From Globisporangium splendens (lineage: Eukaryota; Oomycota; Peronosporomycetes; Pythiales; Pythiaceae), in the NCBI GenBank assembly GCA_006386115.1, contig VFIW01000010.1, positions 434,001 through 498,000 on the forward strand: a stretch of DNA of 64,000 nucleotides. Direction: 5' to 3'. The position numbers were made by a program, and so were the translations under genes. This document shows, in pieces, positions 45,584 through 57,045 of this stretch. The first letter of the stretch is position 1; every line of letters starts with the position of its first letter. The notes beneath the pieces were generated by a model. The model was not told the origin of the DNA. It did no database searches and saw nothing but the letters and a program-made list of their open reading frames with translations.

Positions 45584-47377
45584 TCACGGAATAATCAACG
45601 CCTCATCAAATGAAAACATGCTCTCGAAGATCGCTGCGTATGCGTCAATGCCTTTCAGGAACGTGTCTTTGTGCAGACTCTCGTTGTGCTCGTGGAGCAA
45701 GATCTCGGTCTTGTTCATCGGCGAGAACCCGAGCGCTGGGACCCCGAGTCGACGCAAAAAGCGGCTGTCGGTCGCAGCAGGAAACACTTCAGCCTCAATG
45801 GCGACACCAAATTTCTGGAGGTCGCAAATTCAACAAACCCCATAAGGCGTGCCAGGTTTTAGCCACCGCATGTGAAAGTGTTCTTTCTACCAGACCACTG
45901 CACATACCTCGCACGATCGCTTGAAGAGAAGCCACCAAACATTGTCGTTGTCCAACTTTGTCATGTAATGTTCTCGGAACGGAGCCTTAGCTGAATGCGA
46001 GAATTCCCACGACACGCCCTCGTCTGAGCACCACTCGTCCAATTTCGCCTGTCATTCAAGAAGCAGACAACACGTCACGTGAGGCAACAATTCACAAGGT
46101 CGCACCCCAAAAATCCCGTTGTTATCGTACCTGGAAGGCGTCGAGATCGGTCCCTGGCGAGATTCGAATGTCAAAGCCCGCCGTAGCCTCGGTCGGGATC
46201 ACGTTAAGCGCATGCGTTTTGCCGCCGTCGGTCGAGACACCGCAGCGCAGCATCGTGAGGTTCACGGTCGTCACGTCCCCGAGTTTCCGCTTCTTCATAT
46301 CGCCGTGCTTGCACCCGGGCTCGGCGTTGAGCAATTGCTCCTGCTCATGACGGAATGCGAGTGCTTTGTTGCACACGTCGACGATCTTGGCCGGCGCCGT
46401 GTTGGCGATGAAGCGGCTGCCATGGCCCGTGGGACCCTTCGCCGTGACGTACAGCGGCCATCCCACACGCTCACCATAGAACACGGTGAACGCGTCCTCG
46501 GGGTTCGCGAGTCCTTCGTCAAACGCAAACGCAATCGGTTGGATCGCCTTGAACGCGGCGTGCTGCAGGACCTCCTGCATACCTTGGACGCCGCCGACTT
46601 CTTCGTCTGGCACGTACATCAAGTAGACGTTCCGCTTGGGCTTGAGTCCCGATTTCTTCAGCTTATACACTGCTTCGACGTATTGAATGCCGACGCTTTT
46701 CATATCCTGCACACCTCGACCGTAGATTCGGCCATCGTCCAGCACTTTGCCCTGCAAATAGCAAAGCATGGGTCATTAGTGTTTCTTCGCTTTTGCAAGA
46801 GTGTCAGTCGTAAAGCGTCATTACCTCAAACGGGTCGTACTGCCAGTGTTCTTCCACAACTGGCACGACGTCGTAGTGCGAGTTCAAGAGGATCCCAGGC
46901 AGCGACAGATCGTCGCCCTCCCATGTCGCCTGCAGCATAAAAACATGCAAGACGTATCGTCAAGAGGCGGGAGAAACAGAGAGCGGAGTGGCGACAGCGC
47001 GCGCACAACGTACCAGCACGACGGGCTTGTTTTCCACGGGTGAGAACACTTTGACGCTCAGCCCAACTACAATAGAGAAACCACGCAAGAACACAGAGTC
47101 AACCGGTCGATCCAAATGAGACTGCCACGCGCAGCTTTCTCACATAGACGCACTTACTTTCTTCCAAATAATCTCGAAGCCAGTTCGCACACTACACACA
47201 GAGACGCACACATGCTTGCTGAGTACTCGTTAAATCCATTAGCATCGTCGTCATGCGATGCAGTGGATGGGTACGCATACGCACCTCCTGGTAGCTTCCC
47301 TTGGGACCATCACCGCTGATCGTGCGAAAGCGCAGATACTCCAGGAAGCGCGTCACGGCGTCTTTGCGGTCGGCCAT
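45584..47377 (-). CDS. Aminoacylase-1 (M20 metallopeptidase), copy B
   Basis: Seven exons (47377-47285, 47191-47158, 47066-47014, 46929-46825, 46751-46131, 46048-45908, 45814-45584) give 425 residues. All metal and catalytic motifs are retained: [49 protein letters not shown] and LLHEHNES. It differs from copies A and C by [10 protein letters not shown] where they have PWWFYV, near the substrate-side lid, and by an extended C-terminus ([12 protein letters not shown]). Exon 5 fuses two exons that are separate in A and C, and an extra intron follows AFQ. It is divergent from copy C across 521 bp. Confidence 0.92.
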
Positions 47378-47898
47378 CGTCCTTTTGAGCTAATACTGCC
47401 GTCGATGGCTCTGGGACGCGTGCTGGTGGCTTGGCTTCGTTTCTGTTTATGAGAAGAGAGCGTCAACTCCCGCAGGTGGCACTATGTTCAGGAACCAGGT
47501 GTATACGCGAAATGACTCTGATGACGAAGGCGATTCCTATCTAGTCCATGCAGTGATTTGGACCCTCTTCTCGGGAAAGTGACGAGCTCCAGAGGTTCCA
47601 TGTGATAGGCGGATCAGCTGTGGCAAGCTGACTTCAACACCCGTGAACTGCCATAAAGAATCAGATCCGTAAACAGAATGAAGTCCGTAGTTGCATCAAA
47701 TGACCGTAAATAATGAAATGCACTACCGGTGTATAAACCGGTATTCTGTACAGGCGAATTTTGGTTGTCAAATCATGGGAGTGAATGTTTCTTGGGAGGA
47801 GCACACATCACATGCACACTCAGCAGCCACACTCATCAAAGAGAGCCCTCGCCCACAAGCAACAGCCTCCTCAAGTAGCAGCAGCAGCAATAGAGACG
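47378..47898. promoter_or_regulatory. Shared divergent promoter region of aminoacylase copies B and C
   Basis: A 521-bp spacer between the two start codons. The two first exons are near-identical inverted copies at its borders. No further motif was identified. Confidence 0.4.
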
Positions 47899-48063
47899 AT
47901 GGCCGACCGCAAAGACGCCGTGACGCGCTTCCTCGAGTTCCTGCGCTTCCGCACGATCAGCGGTGAGGGTCCCCAGGGAAGCTACCAGGAGGTACCATCT
48001 TGTTCTTTCGTCGCACCACAATGATGCAAATGGCTCGAACGATGCTTTTACAAACACAATAAC

Positions 48064-48100
<37 letters not shown>

Positions 48101-49690
48101 AGTGCGCGAATTGGCTTCGTGGTTACCTGGAAGAAAGTGAGTGTCTGGATGTAATACGCCGCCATGGTAATGAGGATATCGATGAAACTTATGTGCGTGC
48201 GTGTCTGTGTGACGTGGTGCTGCAGTTGGGTTGACCGTGAAGGTGTTCTCGCCCATTGAGAACAAACCCGTGGTCCTGGTACGCGAAGTGCAAACCATAA
48301 TATCGCTGCACTGGAGTACGAAGTGATTCTAACATTGTTGGTCTGGGTTTGAACTGCACGCAGGCGACGTGGGTTGGCGAAGACCCGTCTCTTCCTGGTA
48401 TCATCTTGAACTCGCACTACGATGTTGTGCCCGTGATGCGCGAGCACTGGCAGTACGATCCGTTTGACGTACGTCTCGTTCGCACTAGCACTTTACCGTG
48501 TGATATGTTATTGACCGTGCCTATATGCTATTGTATTGTCTCTTTCTGTAGCCGAAAGTGCTCGAGGACGGTCGTATCTATGGCCGTGGTGCCCAAGATA
48601 TGAAGAGCGTGTGCATCCAGTACGCGGAAGCCGTGTACAAACTCAAGTCCTCGGGGTTCACGCCGAAGCGGAACATCTACTTGCTGTACGTGCCTGACGA
48701 AGAGATCGGCGGCGCGCAGGGAATGGAGGAGTTCCTTCTCCACGAGGAGTTCCAGGCCATCCAACCGATCGCGTTCGCGTTTGACGAAGGTCTCGCGAAC
48801 CCCTCGAATGCGTTCACCGTGTTCTATGGTGAACGTATGCCGTGGTGGTTCTACGTCACTGCCGAAGGACCAACGGGTCATGGCAGTCGCTTCATCAAGA
48901 ACACGGCGACGTCCAAGATCATCGACATCTGCAACAAGGTTCGTGCGCATAATTCAAAAGCACAGACAGCTCTAGGTTGTACTGAATGAGTATTGCGTTG
49001 GTTTGTAGGCACTGGCGTTCCGTGAAGAGCAGGAGAACAAGCTGAGTGCAGACCCAGGATGCAAGCACGGCGACATGAAGAAGCGCAAACTCGGAGATGT
49101 GACCACGGTCAATATCACGGCGTTGCAGAGCGGTGTGTCCACGGATGGCGGCAAGACCCACGCGCTAAATGTGATCCCGACCACGGCGATCGCGGGGTTT
49201 GACGTGCGCATCTCGCCGAACCTGGACATGGCGGAGTTCAAGGCCATGCTCGACACGTGGTGCGCGGCTGAAGGCGTGAGCTGGGAGTTCACCTCGTGGA
49301 CCAACCCGCTGTACGAGCACTACACCACGAGGCTCGACGACGACAACGTGTGGTGGGTGCTCTTCAGAAAGTCCTGTGAGGTGAGTTCTACCTTTCTTTA
49401 GTGTATACTTGGCCATTGAATATCTGTTGACTGAATAGGACGGACTGTGCGATGTGTGTGTGTGTTTGCCGATATAGAAATTGGGCGTTCCTCTGGAAAC
49501 CGAAGTGTTCCCCGCGGCGACTGACAGCCGCTTCCTGCGCAAGGTCGGGATCCCGGCGCTCGGCTTCTCGCCCATGAACAACACCGAGATCCTGCTCCAC
49601 GAGCACAACGAGAGTCTCCAGAAAGACACGTTCCTCAAGGGCGTAGACGTCTACGTCACGATCTTCCAGGACCTCTTCGCGCACGTGTAA
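47899..49690 (+). CDS. Aminoacylase-1 (M20 metallopeptidase), copy C
   Basis: Seven exons (47899-47991, 48103-48136, 48226-48278, 48364-48468, 48552-48938, 49009-49380, 49478-49690) give 418 residues. Active-site motifs are intact: [46 protein letters not shown] and LLHEHNES. Copy C keeps PWWFYV like copy A but has the seven-exon layout closer to B. Intron 1 contains a 32-nt GT repeat running almost to the acceptor. The protein is likely cytosolic and functionally redundant or divergent in acyl-substrate preference. Confidence 0.93.
48067..48098 (+). repeat. (GT)16 microsatellite in intron 1 of aminoacylase copy C
   Basis: Perfect dinucleotide run ending 4 nt before the 3' splice-site AG at 48101-48102. 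Confidence 0.95.
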
Positions 49691-50562
49691 GAGAGCACTT
49701 GTTGGTGCAAGTGACGAGGGACATTCGTAGTACAATTGCGCTTACTACAAAGCATAAAGAAGCGTCTAGTGTCGTATGAACACGCATTGAGCCTTGGAGG
49801 CAGCACCGCACATGGGTAAAGAACATGCTGAAAAGGTCTCTTTTTGTCCTTCAGCTCTGTGGTGCACGTGCCAGCATTCCATCCACCGTTTGTCCGTCGA
49901 GTTGTTCATGGCGTGCGCGCGCAAAGGAGCACGTTCGCGTACGCGGTTGCGTGTCCATATACACCACATATAGGAGGAGATGCATGCACGGCATGCGCTT
50001 CTGTGCGCATTTGCATTCCAGCAAGTGTCCCCTCATTTTCCATCACTGTAGCTCCTCAAAATTCCAGTGACGTCAGCTAATTTTAGCGTTTATAAACTTC
50101 GAGATTCCAGCTTCAACCTCGTTTTCACCAATGGTTTAACTGGTTATCTTGCTGCACACAATGTGGGTTTGCATCAGCAACCCGATAACCTGAGAAGTTG
50201 CTAACTGGTTTGCTGATGATTTGACCACATCGAAAGATCTCAAAAATAGATGTAGATCGCCCGTTTCTTGCTTTTCTTTCTATATTTTTGTGTACCTATG
50301 GAGCTATTCTCCCGCATGGGACGATGGTGATGAATGGACTCATGGGGCGTCGCCGTCGTCCATGGAAAGCAGGCGCCACTCGCAGACGAAGCCAGAGAGA
50401 GAGAGAGAAGCAGACGCCCATCGCGTCCCACTGAGCGCGAAAGCAGCGGAAGAGCAGGTGACAAGAGCGTCGTTTGACTCACATCCCAGCAGCAGCAGAT
50501 CCGTTCCTCACGCGAGCGGAATCCAGTACACGCTTAGGTCGTAGAAGCGCGGGGGATGCCTC
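49691..50562. other. Intergenic region, nothing recognised
   Basis: It includes an interrupted inverted repeat (GGTTATC-TTGCTG near 50143 and its complement near 50180). No gene supported. Confidence 0.4.
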
Positions 50563-52023
50563 ATGGGGTCTCATCGTCAACAGCAGCATGACCAGCACGA
50601 CCTTCAGGGCCAGCACTGCAGCAACACGACGCGCGCAGCCACCTCTAGTCCACGAGATCTTTCATCAGTTGTTGCAGCAGAGTCCTCAATGGCAGGCGAC
50701 GGCGTCACGCTCTATAGTCGACATGTGTCAGCGCTGGTGATGACGTGCCTCGTTCTCATGCTCTTCAGCAGCAACAGCAATGCAACCTCCAAGTCAATCG
50801 AAAGCACTGATTCCCAGCAGCAGCTACGAGCTACGGCCATCAGTGGAGACAGCAAGCAGAGCAGTCGTCGCCTTACTGTCTTCGGAGATGACGACCGTCG
50901 TCCCGTGAGCGACCCATCTCAATACCCATATAGCGCTGTGGGTCTACTACGCTGGAGCGCCGATCTGAGTTGCACGGCGTCGCTGATCGGCGACAAGTAC
51001 GTCGTGACCGCAGCTGAATGCGCATTGGATCCCGATGGGAATGTACTCAAGTCGACGTTCACAAAGCCCGAATTCCTGCCCGGGCTCGCTGCCGCCACTG
51101 CCATCGACGACACCACAGCCACGACCGCTAAGGCATTGGTGACAAGAGTGCACAAGCAATCGGATTACTGGAAGAAATGGACGCAGAACACGTACGTGAT
51201 CCTGGAGTTGGATTCGCCCATTGGACAGAAGCACGGCGTGCTGCAGCTCCCAACGCTCTCAGATCTCGACCAGTCCTCGGGGAAGACCGAGGTGCAGATC
51301 GCTGGCTACAATGCTGACACGGCGGCGACGACGGTGACGATGCAGTACGCCAAGTGCACGTGCTACTTCCCGTCCGAGTTCCAAGGACCGCAGTATCTGC
51401 TGCATCACGACTGCGACACCTCGACCGCGGGCTCACCTGGGTCGCCGCTGCTTGTGCGGTATACGAGCATGAAGACGTACATCATCGGGATTCACTCGAA
51501 CGCGATCGGGAATGCCGCGGGGGCGACAACACCGGAGCCAGCAACGCACACGGAATTCACGCAGGATGTGGCGAACCGCGGTGTGCTTGGACCGTTCATC
51601 CAGAAGCACCTCGAGTTCCTCATCAATGGCAGTACTGCTGACACGAAAGAAAGCGCGTCGGCGTCGTCGGGGTCGCTTGACAACGGTGCTCCAGATAGCA
51701 ATAGCAGCGACAGCACGACTCCGTCCACAGGCGACGGCGACTCGTCCTCATCGTCGTCTCCTGTTGCATCAGCCAAGCCTGCGTCCAAGCCTCCGCAGAC
51801 AACAGCTTCCTCCTCATCCAGCAGCAGTAGCGGCAGCGAATCGGTGGTATCGGATCCGTCATCTGACACGAATGCGTCGAACGCAAACGAGCGCATCACG
51901 CCCGCGGCGGCGTACATTTGCATCGCGTTTGTGTGTGTGGCGTGGGCGTGCATTTTATTTACTGCCGTGCGGCATCTCCGTGGCGGCCCGCCCCACAACG
52001 ACGAGCAATACGAGGAAGTCTAG
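50563..52023 (+). CDS. Membrane-anchored trypsin-like pseudoprotease (catalytic triad lost)
   Basis: Single exon; ATG 50563 gives 486 residues, but ATG 50689 (444 residues) places the hydrophobic segment ALVMTCLVLMLF as an N-terminal signal and is preferred. The chymotrypsin/V8-like fold is indicated by YPYSAVGLL, CTASLIGDKYVVTAAECALD, NTYVILELDSPIG and DCDTSTAGSPGSPLLV. Numbered from ATG 50689, the catalytic His is Glu110 (TAAEC for TAAHC), the Asp position is Thr168 and the Ser position is Pro250 (GSPGSP for GNSGSP). After the protease-like domain come a serine/threonine-rich stalk and a TM helix (AYICIAFVCVAWACILFTAV) with a short cytosolic tail. Oomycetes use inactive trypsin homologues as inhibitors or binders; whether this one does is unknown. 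Confidence 0.82.
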   Translation: MGSHRQQQHDQHDLQGQHCSNTTRAATSSPRDLSSVVAAESSMAGDGVTLYSRHVSALVMTCLVLMLFSSNSNATSKSIESTDSQQQLRATAISGDSKQSSRRLTVFGDDDRRPVSDPSQYPYSAVGLLRWSADLSCTASLIGDKYVVTAAECALDPDGNVLKSTFTKPEFLPGLAAATAIDDTTATTAKALVTRVHKQSDYWKKWTQNTYVILELDSPIGQKHGVLQLPTLSDLDQSSGKTEVQIAGYNADTAATTVTMQYAKCTCYFPSEFQGPQYLLHHDCDTSTAGSPGSPLLVRYTSMKTYIIGIHSNAIGNAAGATTPEPATHTEFTQDVANRGVLGPFIQKHLEFLINGSTADTKESASASSGSLDNGAPDSNSSDSTTPSTGDGDSSSSSSPVASAKPASKPPQTTASSSSSSSSGSESVVSDPSSDTNASNANERITPAAAYICIAFVCVAWACILFTAVRHLRGGPPHNDEQYEEV

Positions 52024-52168
52024 AGAAAAAGAGAGAGAAAGACAACAAAGCATTGTTAACCATACCATACAACAGCAGATGGTGTGGTCAAATCCCGTGT
52101 TTTCGTTGCTCTGATGCGTGGAATGATGCCCACACACAATAATAATAGGAAGCTCAAAAATGAGGGAG

Positions 52169-53133
52169 CTACAAGACGTCGGGCGTGAGCACGGGGAGGT
52201 AGCACGTGAACGAGCCAAAGCCATCGACAAGGATCGAGTGCAACACCATCGCGCGGTTCTCCGTGATACCTGCAAACGTTATCAAGAAGACAATATTGGG
52301 CATTAGTTCAATCAGCGCATGACAATATCTATGCCAGCATAGTCGTAGTTTCACGTACAGCACAAGACGGTCGCGGTCGAGTTGCTGTCGACCAAGATGG
52401 CTTTGCTCAGCGCCTTGGTGTCCACGGTGACGCTGCACGAGTGGCCATTTAGCAGCACATTGCTGCCCGTCTCCTCACCCTCGTCGTCCTGCTGCTCGAT
52501 GAGGTCGTCGCGATAGCGCAAGTGCGCAAACAGCGTCTGGAGCGTCAGCGGCGTGGTCTCGATGCGGAACACGAGCGTGCCTTTCTTGCTCGCCTCGATC
52601 GTGATCGTCTTGTGCATGACCTTGAGGCGGTCGATCATGCTGCGGATGGCGCGCAGCGGCGGCATCTCCATCGCGATCTGTGGCGCCGGCACGTTCGGCT
52701 CGCGATAGTGCTCGACCGTGCTCATAGCGAGCACCTGGATCGGGATGCTCTGCACGATGTCGATGTCCACGGCGCGTGTGCGCAGACACAGGAACGACTT
52801 GCCGTCGCGCTTGAGCAGCCGCAGCATGACGGCGCTCGCGTCTTTGCCCGACGTCAGCGCCTGGTGGAAGTGGCGGATGTCGCACAGGAAGCCAATGTGG
52901 TTGTCCGCGCGGCTCTGTACGATCGCGTCGTGGAAGAGCCGCGCCGTCTGCAGCCGCGCGAAGCTCTGGAGCTCGTCGCTGCTCGACTTGAGCGCCACGG
53001 CGACGCTCTCGGGCGTGATCGTGAACACGCAGTTGTTCTTCGAGGAGCTCTGCGAGCTCAGCCGCGTGAAGAAGAGCGACACGTCCAGCAGGACCTCGAG
53101 CGCATCCTTCGCCAGCGTACCGCGGAAGCGCAT
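52169..53133 (-). CDS. HUS1-like checkpoint clamp subunit
   Basis: Two exons (53133-52359 and 52269-52169) give 291 residues. HUS1 forms the 9-1-1 ring with RAD9 and RAD1, loaded at damaged DNA to activate the ATR pathway. Family features seen: MRFRGTLA start, NCVFTITPESV, HIGFLCDIRHFHQALTSG, IPIQVLA, VPAPQIAMEMPPLRAIRSMI, DRLKVMHKTITIEAS and the closing beta strands MVLHSILVDGFGSFTCYLPV. The sliding-clamp fold has no catalytic residue. The family is usually about 280 residues long, so it appears complete. Start ATG 53133 is the only nearby in-frame ATG. Confidence 0.88.
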
Positions 53134-54490
53134 GGTGAACGAATGATGCTATGGACAAAAAATGGCGGGAAGCAATAGAAATCTGCGCTGTGTCCTATTG
53201 TTGAGCTTACGTTGCCGCACAGGTGCGAAAGAGCACCGTTGGTGCAACATTTTACAGTTGAACGCATTTTTTGCTGGGAATGCTTTCAGATTGGCGCCAT
53301 GGAGCATCTGTGAATACATGCACACAAACGAAGCTAGCTTCACGCACTCTCCTGCTCACGTGCGGGTCATCGCGCCTACTTTTATGCATTATACATTGGA
53401 CAACTGGATCGGATTACTAAAGAATGTAGTGAAGGTCATGCCACGACATGCGCACTGTCTTGGCGCAACGCAAAGCAGAAAGCAGAATGAAGCCACAAGT
53501 CATCCGAGCACCCACATGCTCCGTCCATTCCAACAGCATAATGCAAACGAGAGAAGGAGAAGGACAGCCACAGGAGATACACACTCATATGCAGCTGCAT
53601 CCACATACACACCATCGGCGAGAACATGGGGATTCCTCACACTGATAGACACTGATGCCATTGCAGTAAATGCAATTGCGTAGACCCCATTCAGCGCTTG
53701 CGATCCACAGCCTCTGGATTCACTCTTGTCTTGTCGGATAAAGCCACCACCCCATGGGTTTCAATAAACAAAAGCAACGTGTCTCCACTAGGGAGAACAG
53801 CGCCGCCTTGGGGGTGCGCTCATGAGCAACGCAAGATCCACATGCATATATAAATGCATACACAAACCCTTCGGAAAAGCACACAACGCAATGAAGCCTC
53901 GTGCTTTTTCCGTGTACCGGTCGCCTTTGTAAGTGGAGGAAACGCTTCTCCTCCACCACCTGCTTCGCCCAGCCACACCCCACACTCCCCACTGCTGTCA
54001 TTTTCCTTTAACGGATAAAGAAACACTCAGCAGTGAATACAGGAGCATGGAGCGCGATGCTGCTTCGCTATCTGTTCCCCCTTACAATGAGCAGGTAGTG
54101 CCTCGAATCTGCCCATCAAGATTCTGGGGAACATGTCGAAAAAACTCCATGCAATGGCTCGCCAAAACCACTGGTGGCCGCATTCTCTCTCTCGTTCACG
54201 CTCTTGATACGGAACACAAAGCACATGTATATGCACTCAGACGCCTGCTCTACCCGATGGACAGATAGAGACACTGCGGTCTCCCTCTCTGCCCCGCCGT
54301 GCGTGGTCAAAGGCGCACGCATTCTCGCTCGTGGACTCTGTCTTGCCATGTTCTCGTCACTTCCAGTTTGTGTGTGTTCGAGGCGAAACGGAAACGACAA
54401 AGATATCGACTCTTTTTGGCCAATCATAATTTGCATTAATATATTCATCCAATGATATTGTATTACTACAACATTTGAACCAATAGCGCA
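53134..54490. other. 1.36-kb divergent intergenic region
   Basis: No gene supported between HUS1 and the exonuclease gene. Several short frames occur on both strands without splice or domain support. It probably contains both promoters. Confidence 0.4.
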
Positions 54491-56563
54491 ATGGAGCTGC
54501 TCATTCGTTCGGAACACAGCGACTTTGGCATGCTCCTTATAGAGCGCTCTGTGTGGCTTGGACAGACGCAAGCAAGTGTGGAAATGGCTGGAGGCATGCC
54601 GTTCTTCACGACGCCCGCGACGATCGCGAGCGACGCGAGCAGCAGCAGCGGCGATGGTGTGTCGATACAGAACAAGAAGAAGCGCCAGGCAGACGCGGTG
54701 GACGGCAGTCTGCTGCGCGGCAGCCTCGAGGACCTCGTTCGCGCAAAGCAGCAGCAGATAGTGCCTCTCGCGGTACATCACGCGCTGTTCATTTCATTTG
54801 AAGAAGCGGTGATACTGCTGCTAATGTTCTGTGCATATGTTGTTGTATCTCAACAGGATATTCGAGATGTGGTGATGGACCATGTGCTGGAAACTCTCGA
54901 GACGGATCTCAAATACACGGTGTTTTTGATTTGCGAAGACGTCGTGGACTTGATGCAAGGCGACAAGGAGAAACAGACAGAGGGCGATGCATCCACAGCC
55001 GCCGTAGAAGCAGCACTATCCAGTGGTGGCGCTGTTGCAGCAGCTGCGGCTGCTATCGTCACCTCCACCGACAAGCCAGAGGCTAATGCGAGCAGCATCG
55101 ACGCGATGCCATTTCTCGATGGCACCGGCAGCGACTGGTACCGCTTCCGCAGCCAGTTGTCGGAAGGTGACAGCATCCCGCGGTGCGACGCGACCTTGCT
55201 GCGCATGCCCGTGTCGAAGCGCGACATGGAAAAAGAGAAGAAAGCCGCCAAGAAATCGGTCAAGATGAAGATCAAAAAGTTCAAAAAACTCACTGGAGGT
55301 TCGTACAGAGTGAGAAAGAGATAGAACCTACTGATGGCTCCGATTACCTCATGAATTCGATTTGCTATGCGTTCCCGCTAGAAAACACCAAGCCATCTGC
55401 TGAATTCTATGTGCTCTCGCCGCAGGAACTCAAAGTGCACGTGTCGTCGATTCCGTTCGACAGCCCAAAGGACGACAGCAACAACAACGCGTCCGAGTTC
55501 CTCACGACACAGCCATTGTCAGATGGTGACACGAGATCCCAAGAGCAGCTTTTGCTCGCATTAGATTGCGAGATGTGCAAGACGACCAAAGGGATTGAAC
55601 TCGCGCGACTCACACTCGTAGACGCGAACGAGAAGGTGCTGATTGACGAGTACGTGCGTCCCGTGAATCCGATCGTCGACTATTGCACCCAGTACTCGGG
55701 CATCACGTTCGATATCATGGAGGACACGACGAACCGACTGAAAGACGCGCAAGAGCTTTTCCTTAAGCACGTGCCTGCTGAGGCAATTCTCGTTGGCCAC
55801 TCGATCGAAAACGATCTCCAGGCGCTGAAGATCCTGCACCACCGCATCATCGACACCACGGCGTTGTATCCGCACCCAAAAGGACCTCCATTCCGATCGG
55901 CGCTGCGGTTTCTCGCGAGCACGTACCTGAACAAGACGATCCAGACCGGCTCCGACGGCCATTGCAGCGCCGAAGACGCTGTCGCAACTCTGCAGCTTGT
56001 CAAGGTAGGCTTCTGTGATGAGAATGGATGGACGTCGTTGCTTCCCCTTTAACATTGTTGGTTATCTGGCGTGGCAGCTGAAAATCAAGCATGGACCGAC
56101 GTTCCCGAGCATTGAGCAGGAGTACAAGCAGAAGAAGGTGATCAATGAGCTCTACCGCGTCAAGAAGACGGCACTGATCGTCGACTCACTGCGCGCGTGT
56201 CGGTCGCTCAGCGGCGGCGTTGCGGGCGCCATCCCGTGCGAGGGCAACGACAAGATCGCGCACACCGTCGTGCACCAGCTCACGACAGGGTTCCCGCCGA
56301 ACTTCACCTGGGTGCGCATGCGCGGCGCGACGCGTCAGGAGATCGCACGCCATGTCGCGACCATCCAGTCCCAGTTACCGGAAAATTCGTGCTTTGTCGT
56401 CGTGCTCGCGCGTGAGTGCAGCGAACTGCGTGAGTTGCACAAACTGCGCACGACACGCGCTGACCCGCGGTGTTCGCTCATGTGGGACAAGGCTATGCAG
56501 GCAAAGCTCGATGCCGTCGCCCGCGATGCGCAGCACGGCCTCGTACACATTTACCTCAAATAA
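54491..56563 (+). CDS. Rex-type DEDDh 3'-5' RNA exonuclease
   Basis: Four exons (54491-54772, 54857-55298, 55382-56004, 56078-56563) give 610 residues; starting at ATG 54584 would give 579. The exonuclease domain (about 300-450) has LLALDCEMCKTTKG, the EYVRPVNPIVDYCTQYSG segment, LVGHSIENDLQALKILHHR, DTTALYP and GHCSAEDAVATLQL, which together supply the DEDDh residues. Such enzymes (Rex1, REXO5, plant SDN) trim 3' ends of 5S, 5.8S, tRNA or snoRNA. The N-terminal half is acidic/lysine-rich and unlike known domains; the C-terminal 160 residues may be an RNA-binding module. The first intron (54773-54856) is stop-free and preserves frame; see findings. Confidence 0.85.
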
Positions 56564-57045
56564 GTATATGTATGTGTGCAAGACAGACAGCTACACACAA
56601 GCTTACCTTCTAGAGCCAAAAATGGTGGCGGTGATTGTAGCCATGTGCTTGGCATGCGTTACCAGAGCAATTGGTTTCTTCTATTGTTCTGTGCTCCCCA
56701 TTAGGGCAGATTCAGAAATGCCAAGAGACGCCGGTTTCACACGTAATGCAGCAAAGAGCGAGTGAGGAACGCAGAGACGCGCAGTGAGAATGGATGCGTG
56801 TCGCTTTCTCTGCATTGTCTCCGTTGGTTTCTTGCGTGGCAGACAGTCTCTTTGCGCACCGTGGTGCGCTTTCAAACAGCACAAGCCGCGAGATCATTCG
56901 CTTGTCAAGTGCAGCAGCTGCACGACAGCGCGGCATTCGTCGAGAAGTCAAGGCATTAGACGAGGACGCCAGCACCCACACACAAAGCGTGGGTATACAA
57001 TCGACCTGCGGCATATCATTCACACACACACAGCGAGCGGCAACA
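56564..57045. other. Intergenic region, nothing recognised
   Basis: No supported feature between the exonuclease gene and a small acidic ORF. Confidence 0.35.

Noticed and set aside
45244..45594. A 116-codon plus-strand ORF with ATG between aminoacylase copies A and B.
   Set aside because: It overlaps the 3' end of copy B antisense and no domain or codon-use support was seen.
50135..50200. An interrupted inverted repeat near 50143-50190.
   Set aside because: Only about 13 paired bases with a gap, in AT-rich intergenic DNA; too weak to call an element.
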